Below, one piece after another: positions 1-4,892 of a stretch of DNA of 6,227 nt (within the stretch, counting starts at the first letter, position 1; every line of letters starts with the position of its first letter). The notes under the pieces were generated by a model. The model made no database searches, had not been told where the DNA came from, and was given only the letters and a program-made list of their open reading frames with translations. This DNA comes from Hydromicrobium sp964517765. Lineage in GTDB: Bacteria; Actinomycetota; Humimicrobiia; Humimicrobiales; Humimicrobiaceae. The position numbers were made by a program, and so were the translations under genes. The DNA lies in contig CAZFEN010000040.1 of NCBI GenBank assembly GCA_964517765.1, positions 1-6,227 on the forward strand, in the 5' to 3' direction.

Positions 1-172
1 GTCCCTCAAGATCCCGGCCATTATGATAGGTCACTATGATATTGCGGTAACCATAGTTTGACAGTGCTTTCATCTCCCCGAGTATCCTCATATGACAGCC
101 TCTATCAGCAAAAAAGGGAGTCGGTACTATATTTAGAATTTTCCGCTTATTTATTTTATGCTTGCTCTCCAT
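1..172 (-). CDS. Glycosyltransferase family 4-like protein, N-terminal fragment
   Basis: Only the first 57 codons are present; the gene runs off the left edge. It begins MESKHKINKRKILNIVPTPF, followed by FFADRGCHMRI, then an alpha-helical stretch and the beta strand NIIVTYHNG. This is the N-terminal Rossmann half of GT-B glycosyltransferases of family GT4: first strand, a loop before helix 1 (FADRGCH), and the second strand. GT4 enzymes transfer a sugar from an activated nucleotide-sugar donor in the cytoplasm, typically for polysaccharide or glycolipid assembly; the donor-binding C-terminal half lies outside the window. The start is ATG at 170-172; an in-frame stop lies about seven codons upstream, so little longer is possible. 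No strong Shine-Dalgarno is visible. A glycan role fits the sugar-transferase genes at the other end of the window. Specific substrate unknown. Confidence 0.75.
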   Translation of the reverse strand, partial: MESKHKINKRKILNIVPTPFFADRGCHMRILGEMKALSNYGYRNIIVTYHNGRDLEG

Positions 173-224
173 AAATATGATTTTATTCTTTCAAATCGAT
201 ATCCTTATAAAGTTTATTTCCTGT

Positions 225-253
225 ATTATATATTTTTTATCCGGTTATTTAAA
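225..253 (-). promoter_or_regulatory. Candidate sigma70-type promoter for the glycosyltransferase gene
   Basis: Read on the minus strand, a perfect -10 box TATAAT (225-230) lies 17 bases downstream of TTTAAA (248-253), which matches 4 of 6 positions of the -35 consensus. The inferred start of transcription is near position 217, leaving a leader of roughly 45 bases before the ATG at 172. The surrounding DNA is very AT-rich, which raises the chance of random matches. The same TTTAAA-N17-TATAAT arrangement is found before the GerMN gene. Confidence 0.35.
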
Positions 254-257
254 ATTG

Positions 258-271
258 ACCGGAAGACCGGT
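258..271 (-). terminator. Possible weak terminator hairpin after the GerMN gene
   Basis: On the minus strand ACCGG-TCTT-CCGGT forms a 5-bp GC-rich stem with a 4-base loop, followed by CAATTTT. It lies about 24 bases past the stop codon of the GerMN gene, in otherwise AT-only DNA. The stem is short and the T-tract is interrupted, so it would be a weak intrinsic terminator at best. A third copy of the arm (241-245) could pair instead. Confidence 0.25.
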
Positions 272-294
272 ATTATATTTAAACAGTTTTCATA

Positions 295-1212
295 TTATAA
301 CTGTTCTTCCTCTGACTGTTCCTCCTCTGACTGATTTTCATCTAACTGGTCCTCATCCAATTGCTCCTCATCTGTCTGCTCTACTTTTATATACTCCGTA
401 TTTCTAATAGCCGGGATAGAAAGATCTATATTCCCATAAACTTTGATCCTTATACCTTCAATATAGAAAATGACACCTTCTATTTCGGGAATTTCCGTAA
501 GGGTGTTTACTATGGAATAAATTATATATTCATCCAGGATCCTTGTATCCAGACTATTTTCCAGGAATTCCTGGGAAAGATCTATTTTAGCTGTATTCTC
601 ATAGGTTTCGGCATCAAGCAGTTTTGTGCCCGCAGGAATCACCGGAAAGTGATATGATTTGGAAGGTCCCTTTAGCAGTTCCTGGACAGCATTCCTTACG
701 GCGTTATCGGGACTTCCCGCATTTATGGTTCTCTTCTCGGAAACCAATTTCTTCTCTTCACCGAGTCCGGAAAAATAAAAATTGATTTTCAGGGTATCGT
801 CATACGCTTCTTCTTTATCGCTGCCTGTAAGTCCTAAAAAGAAGTTTTTGATCCTCTGCCATAAAGATAGGCCGGCACCGGTTTCATTGTTATCATCCGA
901 AACTTCACCTGAATTGGTTTGGGTCTCTGCAATATTCTCTTCTCCGCTTTCAGCGGAATCATCGGCCTGAACGGATTCCTCTGCTGTATCAAATGTATTA
1001 TTCGCTTCAGTATCCGGTAAAACCGTTTCCCCTTCTTCAATCTGGTTTTCATCGGAAGGAGAAGAGAATTTACTTTTTATAAAATCAGGATTATCTATGC
1101 TGTAAAATATGAAGAATCCCGCTGTTATAAGAAGGATCATGATCAGGGTAAATTTTACAATCGGGTTAAGACCTTTTTTTCTTTTTTTTACCTGCTTATT
1201 TTCAGAATTCAT
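295..1212 (-). CDS. Membrane-anchored GerMN-domain protein with acidic repeat tail
   Basis: About 305 residues from ATG at 1210-1212. After a Lys/Arg-rich cytoplasmic N-terminus there is one hydrophobic segment (about residues 20-38). Then comes a long acidic Ser/Thr/Asn/Glu-rich linker (about 50-115), a short amphipathic stretch (LWQRIKNFF), and a folded domain at about 141-270. The domain matches the GerMN/GerM-type (sporulation and germination) family: LKINFYFSG strand, AVRNAVQELLKGP helix, IPAGTKLLD, AKIDLSQEF, YSIVNTLTEIPEIEGVIF. The protein is inferred to sit outside the cytoplasmic membrane by a signal anchor. GerMN domains occur in spore-germination proteins and in many non-sporulating bacteria as cell-envelope proteins of unclear function, so no germination role is assumed. 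The tail consists of five acidic pentapeptides. An in-frame TTG four codons upstream (1222-1224) would give 309 residues; neither start has a clear Shine-Dalgarno, and ATG is preferred. Confidence 0.85.
   Translation of the reverse strand: MNSENKQVKKRKKGLNPIVKFTLIMILLITAGFFIFYSIDNPDFIKSKFSSPSDENQIEEGETVLPDTEANNTFDTAEESVQADDSAESGEENIAETQTNSGEVSDDNNETGAGLSLWQRIKNFFLGLTGSDKEEAYDDTLKINFYFSGLGEEKKLVSEKRTINAGSPDNAVRNAVQELLKGPSKSYHFPVIPAGTKLLDAETYENTAKIDLSQEFLENSLDTRILDEYIIYSIVNTLTEIPEIEGVIFYIEGIRIKVYGNIDLSIPAIRNTEYIKVEQTDEEQLDEDQLDENQSEEEQSEEEQL
301..375 (-). repeat. Five tandem 15-bp units encoding acidic pentapeptides
   Basis: Five back-to-back 15-base units (301-315, 316-330, 331-345, 346-360, 361-375) begin CTG or TTG on the plus strand; the two leftmost differ at a single base. 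On the minus strand they encode TDEEQ, LDEDQ, LDENQ, SEEEQ and SEEEQ, followed by a final Leu and stop. The unit is a multiple of three, so copy-number change would keep the frame. The two units nearest the stop are almost identical and therefore probably the youngest duplication. Confidence 0.88.
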
Positions 1213-1274
1213 GGAATCAAACAAAACTTTGTAAAATTATCATAAAAAAATTCACTTGCGATATTATTAAAGAT

Positions 1275-1303
1275 ATTATATATAACTACGATTAGTTTTT
1301 AAA
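1275..1303 (-). promoter_or_regulatory. Candidate sigma70-type promoter for the GerMN gene
   Basis: On the minus strand TATAAT (1275-1280) follows TTTAAA (1298-1303) with exactly 17 bases between. Transcription would begin near 1267, giving a leader of about 55 bases before the ATG at 1212. The layout is identical to that before the glycosyltransferase gene, which supports both. It suggests the GerMN gene is transcribed separately from the phosphoesterase gene upstream. Confidence 0.38.
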
Positions 1304-1373
1304 CAATACGGGATCTTCCATTGAAGCAGGGGACCTCATATCAACCGGAACTCCTTCCGATGTAGAAGTTCTT
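1296..1373 (+). pseudogene. Relic of a fumarylacetoacetate hydrolase-family gene
   Basis: The plus-strand frame starting at 1296 reads through 1311-1364 as GSSIEAGDLISTGTPSDV. The fumarylacetoacetate hydrolase (FAH) family carries a near-invariant motif of the form L-x-PGD-(V/I/L)-I-(S/A)-TGTP-x-GV close to its C-terminus, and this stretch matches it over about 14 residues. There is no start codon, a TAG stop lies just upstream at 1293-1295, and the frame ends at 1401 after running into the opposite-strand phosphoesterase 3' end. So this is not an intact gene. Upstream of the TAG, in the same frame, CDIIKDIIYNYD could be a faint continuation of the preceding family helix, but this is uncertain. 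FAH enzymes hydrolyse or decarboxylate 2-oxo acids and fumarylacetoacetate-like substrates. The family call rests on motif recall only. Confidence 0.5.
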
Positions 1374-1380
1374 ATATTAT

Positions 1381-2394
1381 TTAATCCATCTTATAAATTC
1401 TAATGAGACTTGCTTCCGGCGGGCAATAGAACCTGAATTGTGAATATTTTCCCTCCCCCAGGCCTCTGGTCACATAAAGAATCAGGGTCCTCAAATAAAA
1501 AAGTCCCGAAGCAAATTTTGTTTTTATCTTACACCCTGAAATTATTGCCCCTACCAGAGGCAATCTTACCTGTCCGCCGTGGGTATGTCCACTGAAAATA
1601 ATATCGGTTTTTTTACGTGCAAGATTGATTATAGAATCGGTATCCGGAGTATGCATGATCACTATACGTAGTTTACCGTTGTTATTTATTTCATGGATCT
1701 TCGTTTCACTTAATGCAAATACCTTCCTGTAATCAGATTTTTCTACCGGTTCCATCTTATTTGCCGGGTCTATATTACTGAAAGCTCTGGCAATATCGAT
1801 TTTCTTCACTATCGGGTCATCAAGACCAATAATCTCGATACTGTTTATGCCATCAGTGTTGAATTCAATCTTTCTGCTTTCATTTATTAAAGCTTCAATG
1901 CCAATACTCTTTAGCCGTTTTACCATGCCGGCAATGTCATTTTCTTTCCTGTAGCTCTTTTTCCTCTTAAACATATTTCTCACAAACTCTGTTAAGGCTT
2001 TGTCATAATGATCATGAACCCCAAAAATGGTATACTTTCCCAATTTTGCCTTAAGGGGCGTGAGCATTTCAATCATGTATTCTGTGCTATTGCTGCTTCC
2101 TATCAGGTCCCCGGTAATAAAGATAAGATCCACATTCATTCCGGCAAGACTCTGAACGAATTTAAATAATTTTTTTCCTTTGAAATTCTTTCTGAGATGA
2201 AAATCGGATAAATGTAAAATGGTAAGCAAAAGTTTCCCGGATTTATCTTCACTTGCTGCAGGCGATGATTTTCCCTTTATAAATATATTCACATTCGATA
2301 GACCGAAATGGGTCGGTTCATATCTGAATGCATATAGATATAATAAAATAAGTATAGCTGCAATCGGTAAACTTATATAAATAATCCAGAACAT
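1381..2394 (-). CDS. Membrane-anchored calcineurin-like metallophosphoesterase (YkuE/YaeI-like)
   Basis: 337 residues, a normal length for this membrane-associated branch. Residues 3-21 form an N-terminal hydrophobic anchor. The metallophosphoesterase motifs follow in order: LSDFH (D64, H66), TGDLIG (D96), GVHDHY (125-130), VIMHTPD (H248) and SGHTHGGQ (269-275; H270, H272). The C-terminus has the branch-typical TRGLGEGKYSQFRFYCPPE. These residues bind a two-metal centre that hydrolyses phosphoesters; relatives act on phospholipid or lipid-linked pyrophosphate substrates at the membrane, but the substrate here cannot be read from sequence. The third motif, normally GNHD/GNHE, has Val126 in place of the metal-ligand Asn. 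The ATG at 2392-2394 is preceded by a good Shine-Dalgarno, GGAGAGGAAG, about 7 bases upstream, so the start is secure. The gene is transcribed divergently from the antitoxin gene. Confidence 0.88.
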   Translation of the reverse strand: MFWIIYISLPIAAILILLYLYAFRYEPTHFGLSNVNIFIKGKSSPAASEDKSGKLLLTILHLSDFHLRKNFKGKKLFKFVQSLAGMNVDLIFITGDLIGSSNSTEYMIEMLTPLKAKLGKYTIFGVHDHYDKALTEFVRNMFKRKKSYRKENDIAGMVKRLKSIGIEALINESRKIEFNTDGINSIEIIGLDDPIVKKIDIARAFSNIDPANKMEPVEKSDYRKVFALSETKIHEINNNGKLRIVIMHTPDTDSIINLARKKTDIIFSGHTHGGQVRLPLVGAIISGCKIKTKFASGLFYLRTLILYVTRGLGEGKYSQFRFYCPPEASLIRIYKMD

Positions 2395-2509
2395 GTATAG
2401 GCTTCCTCTCCGGTTTTCCTTCTCTATAGCTCTTTAATTTAAAACTATAAGATAATATCATAATTTTTCTATAATTTAATCCTTATATAAAATATAGTCA
2501 GGTAAATTA

Positions 2510-2538
2510 TTGACATAATGATTCCAACATATTAATAT
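2510..2538 (+). promoter_or_regulatory. Sigma70-type promoter of the VapBC operon
   Basis: A perfect -35 box TTGACA (2510-2515) is followed after 17 bases by TAATAT (2533-2538), which matches 4 of 6 positions of the -10 consensus. The predicted start of transcription is near 2545, about 50 bases before the antitoxin ATG. The -10 box is embedded in the palindromic repeat cluster 2529-2559, as expected for an operon repressed by its own antitoxin. Confidence 0.65.
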
Positions 2539-2559
2539 TATTATTAATATTATTAATAT
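2529..2559. promoter_or_regulatory. Operator-like cluster of TATTAATA palindromes
   Basis: Three copies of the perfect 8-bp palindrome TATTAATA occur at 2530-2537, 2542-2549 and 2551-2558. The first two also form a larger inverted repeat, ATATTAATA (2529-2537) facing TATTAATAT (2542-2550). The cluster covers the -10 box and the start of transcription of the antitoxin-toxin operon. Ribbon-helix-helix antitoxins bind as dimers to short palindromic sites and repress their own promoter, so this is the probable antitoxin operator. The assignment is inferred from position and symmetry; a fully A/T composition makes some symmetry likely by chance. Confidence 0.6.
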
Positions 2560-2594
2560 GACTAATTTTATAATAAGAAATGAGGTACCTTTAA

Positions 2595-2831
2595 ATGGAT
2601 AAGGAGAGAACATCCATACTTTTAGAAAAAGATGTTATGTTAAAATTAAAGACTCTGGCTAAAACTACTAATAAATCTACTTCTTTTGTAATCAGAGAAG
2701 CCGTGACTGAATATGTGACCAAAAAAACACCAAAGAAAAATTTCAATATAATAGGAATTGTAAACAGCGGCGATCCTCATTTTGCTGAAAATGACGAAGA
2801 GTATTTAAAGAATAGCTATGGGAAGGATTGA
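2595..2831 (+). CDS. Ribbon-helix-helix antitoxin, VapB-like (CopG/Arc type)
   Basis: 78 residues. The N-terminal half has the ribbon-helix-helix pattern: a DNA-contacting strand (TSILLEKD, about residues 6-13), helix A (MLKLKTLAKTTN), a turn beginning KSTS, and helix B (FVIREAVTEYVTKK). After a short linker, the acidic tail from about residue 52 (GIVNSGDPHFAENDEEYLK) resembles the toxin-wrapping tails of VapB antitoxins. It should bind DNA as a dimer, repress its own operon through the palindromes at 2529-2559, and neutralise the PIN toxin encoded directly downstream. The ATG is preceded by TGAGGT at 2581-2586, a good Shine-Dalgarno. The stop TGA (2829-2831) is one base before the toxin ATG, so the two genes are translationally coupled. 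Confidence 0.88.
   Translation: MDKERTSILLEKDVMLKLKTLAKTTNKSTSFVIREAVTEYVTKKTPKKNFNIIGIVNSGDPHFAENDEEYLKNSYGKD
2821..2826 (+). promoter_or_regulatory. Toxin ribosome binding site inside the antitoxin 3' end
   Basis: GGAAGG lies 6 bases upstream of the ATG at 2833 and within the last codons of the antitoxin. This identifies ATG 2833 as the toxin start, rather than the in-frame ATG at 2818, and implies that translation of the toxin depends on translation of the antitoxin. Confidence 0.7.
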
Positions 2832-2832
2832 G

Positions 2833-3246
2833 ATGCAAATTATTTTGGATACCAGTGCTGTCATTGGTTTAATGGACAAAAAATATAAAAAACATGAAAA
2901 CTTAAAAACAATATTTACTAAAAAAGATAATTTGTATATCCTCCCTTCTACTGCTATTGGCGAGATTTGTTATATGTTAAATAGTAGATTTGGAAATAAA
3001 ATCGAACTCATTTTCCTCGAAGAAATTATAAAAACCAGTTTTCAACTTGAACTTCTTAAAGATATGGACATCGTAAGGATCATAGAAATACTAAAAAAGT
3101 ATGATACCCTTAATATTGGATATGTAGATGCTTCGATAGTTGCTATAGCGGAGCGCCTTAAGACAAACAAGATTCTCACACTGGATAGGAAACATTTTGA
3201 GATAATTACACCAAGGGGATTTGACCGTTTTGATATACTGATATAA
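2833..3246 (+). CDS. PIN-domain ribonuclease toxin, VapC-like
   Basis: 137 residues from ATG 2833 (142 if the overlapping ATG 2818 were used). It is a single PIN domain of usual VapC length. Counting from ATG 2833, the acidic active-site residues are D6 in IILDTSA, E44 in IGEICY, D99 in GYVDASIVA and D118 in LTLDRKHF. Together they bind the divalent metal that cleaves RNA. The C-terminus ends in the usual strand pattern (TPRGFDRFDIL). It pairs with the antitoxin directly upstream, with a 1-base gap and coupled translation. Known VapC toxins cut tRNAs or rRNA; the target of this one cannot be predicted. All four catalytic positions are intact, so it is probably active. No terminator is visible after it. 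Confidence 0.88.
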   Translation: MQIILDTSAVIGLMDKKYKKHENLKTIFTKKDNLYILPSTAIGEICYMLNSRFGNKIELIFLEEIIKTSFQLELLKDMDIVRIIEILKKYDTLNIGYVDASIVAIAERLKTNKILTLDRKHFEIITPRGFDRFDILI

Positions 3247-3293
3247 AAGTACTTCTGTTTGTGCACGGTTATCCCGATCATGATAATAAAATG
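3246..3293 (+). pseudogene. Relic of an alpha/beta-hydrolase gene N-terminus
   Basis: Starting at the last base of the toxin stop codon, the plus-strand frame reads KVLLFVHGYPDHDNKM and then 12 unremarkable residues to a TGA at 3330-3332. Beta strand 3 and the oxyanion-hole loop of alpha/beta hydrolases have the form VLFVHG-(Y/F/W)-PD at the protein N-terminus, and this matches closely. There is no upstream start codon in frame: a TGA at 3231-3233 precedes it inside the toxin gene. No catalytic nucleophile elbow follows. It is therefore read as the leftover 5' end of a deleted hydrolase gene, not an active gene. The motif is short, so a chance match is not excluded. Confidence 0.38.
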
Positions 3294-3296
3294 AAA

Positions 3297-3325
3297 TTTA
3301 TAAGATTTTCTAAAATTTTTATATT
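3297..3325 (+). promoter_or_regulatory. Tentative promoter for the SDR-family gene
   Basis: TTTATA (3297-3302) and TATATT (3320-3325) are separated by 17 bases, matching 4 and 5 of 6 consensus positions. The inferred start near 3332 gives a short leader of under 20 bases. Because the DNA here is almost pure A/T, this is weak. Read-through from the VapBC operon is an alternative source of transcript, since no terminator separates the genes. Confidence 0.22.
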
Positions 3326-3348
3326 TAAGTGAAAGACAAAATTTGAAA

Positions 3349-4239
3349 ATGATTTTACTAATCGGTGCAACAGGTTTTCTGGGACCACCGGTACTGAAGA
3401 AATTACTGGAAACTGGTTACGAGATGAGCTGTCTGATAAGAACTGACAGTGATAGAACCGATCTTCTGGACACGGCAAAATCGGCAGGGAAAGAGATTTT
3501 ATTCAGCTGCGGAACACTCCGGAGTTCCGATTCCATAATTTCTGCTTTAAAAAAAGCAGATAGTGTGATTTATATGGTCGATCTGGAACATACTGATCTT
3601 CTCGAAAATTTTTTAGAGGCCGCCAGTCGTTCCGGAATCAAAAGAGCTGTTTTTATTAGCTCCACAACCGTGTTGATTCCACAGGACAGCAGAGTAAAAA
3701 ACCAGAAAATAAATTCAGAAAAACTGATAAAGAGTTCGGAACTTGATTATACTATCCTGAGGCCTACCATGATTTACGGATCAAAGGATGATAATAATTT
3801 TTCAAAAATGATCATGTTTATAAAAAAGAGAGGATTTTTTGTAATTTTCGGAAACGGAAATAATCTTATCCAGCCGATATTTATAGAAGATGTGGCGGAT
3901 TCCATTACCCGGGTTATTGATAATAAAAAGACTTACGGTAAAATCTATAATATTGCCGGTAGAGATTCCTTAAAATATAGAGATATGCTGGATATTGTCA
4001 GAAACAAACTAAAAAAGCATTTTAGGATCATAAAGTTTCCATTAAAATTCAGCAGACTTCTAATATCCATATATGCGAAAATTTCCGGAAATCCTTCTCT
4101 CACTCCCGGACAAATAGAAAGAATGGGAATCGATAAAACGTATTTATACCAAAAAGCAGCAGATGACTTCCACCTCTCTCCGTTAAGCTTCGAAGACGGC
4201 ATAGAAAGATTGATAAAGGAACTTGAGGGTAAAAATTAA
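3349..4239 (+). CDS. Atypical SDR / NAD(P)-dependent epimerase-like protein
   Basis: 296 residues from ATG 3349. The N-terminus MILLIGATGFLG (residues 1-12) is the glycine-rich dinucleotide-binding loop of extended and atypical short-chain dehydrogenases. Later landmarks are VIYMVDLEH, the FISSTTV strand (102-108), LRPTMIYG (137-144) and QPIFIEDVADSI (175-186). The catalytic YxxxK motif of true epimerases is not present: the expected region reads NQKINSEKLI, with no Tyr four residues before the Lys. That places it nearer the NmrA/NDUFA9-like atypical SDRs, so it may bind a nucleotide cofactor without classical epimerase chemistry. Similar proteins occur in polysaccharide loci, in line with the converging sugar-transferase genes. 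A TTG at 3343 is also possible and lies 7 bases after GAAAG; ATG is preferred on start-codon grounds. It ends 56 bases from the opposing sugar-transferase gene. Confidence 0.82.
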   Translation: MILLIGATGFLGPPVLKKLLETGYEMSCLIRTDSDRTDLLDTAKSAGKEILFSCGTLRSSDSIISALKKADSVIYMVDLEHTDLLENFLEAASRSGIKRAVFISSTTVLIPQDSRVKNQKINSEKLIKSSELDYTILRPTMIYGSKDDNNFSKMIMFIKKRGFFVIFGNGNNLIQPIFIEDVADSITRVIDNKKTYGKIYNIAGRDSLKYRDMLDIVRNKLKKHFRIIKFPLKFSRLLISIYAKISGNPSLTPGQIERMGIDKTYLYQKAADDFHLSPLSFEDGIERLIKELEGKN

Positions 4240-4295
4240 TAGCCGAAGCGGATGGTTACCATAAACCAGACTTCAGGTTTGCTTAAAAAAAGATA
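4240..4295. other. Convergent gap without a clear terminator
   Basis: This 56-base spacer between two converging genes contains the imperfect hairpin AAACC-(8-base loop)-GGTTT (4263-4280) but no T-tract on either strand, so no standard intrinsic terminator can be called. It looks less AT-rich than the other gaps. The minus strand reads KPEVWFMVTIRFGY and then a stop at 4236-4238; the alternating hydrophobic C-terminus ending in Tyr resembles the last strand of outer-membrane beta barrels. That resemblance is weak and is treated as a lead only. Confidence 0.3.
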
Positions 4296-4868
4296 TCAGT
4301 TTCCGCCTTTACCGGTAATTGCAGCTTTCACCGTAATCAGGAATATTTTTATATCAAGCCATATCGAAGCATCTTTGATATAAAGCTGGTCATACATGAC
4401 CTTATCCGGAATCGAGAGTTCATCTCTCCCGCTGATCTGTGCGAGTCCGCTTACTCCCGGCCTGACCCTGTCAATTCCTTTTTCCTTACGCAGCCTTATC
4501 AAAAGCTTTTGATTGTGAAGCGCGGGTCTTGGCCCCACAAAACTCATATCACCCTTTAATATATTTATTAACTGGGGGATTTCATCTATGCTTAATCTCC
4601 TGAGTATTGCCCCGATTCTGGTATTTAGACTTTCCTGGTTTTTCAATCTATCCGTAGGGATATCAGGAGTACCTTCCTTCATTGTTCTGAATTTATAAAT
4701 AGTAAAATATCTGCTGTCAAGACCGGCTCTCTTCTGTCTGTATATGACTCTTCCGGGAGAATCGATTTTAATGATTAAAGGAATTATTACCCAGAAAGGA
4801 ATGAAGAATATCATAAAAATTATTGACAGTATTATATCAAAAATTCTCTTTGTGATTTTATAGAACAT
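4296..4868 (-). CDS. Bacterial sugar transferase, PglC-like monotopic phosphoglycosyltransferase
   Basis: 190 residues from ATG 4866-4868, the size of the minimal (PglC-type) members of the bacterial sugar transferase family. It moves a sugar-1-phosphate from a UDP-sugar to polyprenyl phosphate at the inner face of the membrane, starting lipid-linked glycan assembly. Visible landmarks are KRIFD (7-11), the re-entrant membrane helix with its breaking Pro24, VIYRQKRAG, FTIYKFRTM, the catalytic Asp95-Glu96 pair in LSIDEIPQL, GDMSFVGPRPA and VRPGVSGLAQISGR. With the ATG start the KRIFD and Pro24 positions coincide with those I recall for Campylobacter PglC, which favours it over the in-frame TTG at 4875-4877 (193 residues). 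Ser23 of that Ser-Pro break is Ile here. It lies 24 bases after the dehydratase gene, in one operon. The sugar is inferred to be the product of that neighbour. Confidence 0.92.
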   Translation of the reverse strand: MFYKITKRIFDIILSIIFMIFFIPFWVIIPLIIKIDSPGRVIYRQKRAGLDSRYFTIYKFRTMKEGTPDIPTDRLKNQESLNTRIGAILRRLSIDEIPQLINILKGDMSFVGPRPALHNQKLLIRLRKEKGIDRVRPGVSGLAQISGRDELSIPDKVMYDQLYIKDASIWLDIKIFLITVKAAITGKGGN

Positions 4869-4892
4869 AAGCCGCAATTGCCCACTTTGTTG

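Noticed and set aside
162..970. Plus-strand open frames at 162-407, 361-657 and 782-970
   Set aside because: They lie mostly antisense to the GerMN gene, have no recognisable domains, and their composition is explained by the real minus-strand gene.
834..1052. Minus-strand 72-codon frame inside the GerMN gene
   Set aside because: It is a second frame of the same strand, Lys/Arg-rich because of the shifted acidic linker codons; no independent support.
1346..1359. CGGAA-CTCC-TTCCG hairpin considered as the phosphoesterase terminator
   Set aside because: The stem is only 5 bp and no T-tract follows on the minus strand; the sequence is better explained as part of the FAH relic.
2395..2509. Promoter for the phosphoesterase gene on the minus strand
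   Set aside because: Several A/T-rich hexamer pairs are possible, for example CTGACT with TAAATT, but none stands out, so no site was called.
2595..3246. VapBC pair as part of a mobile element with flanking repeats
   Set aside because: No terminal inverted repeats, target-site duplications or recombinase are visible on either side.
3042..3478. Minus-strand frames at 3042-3281 and 3278-3478
   Set aside because: They are antisense to the toxin and SDR genes and show no domain signal.
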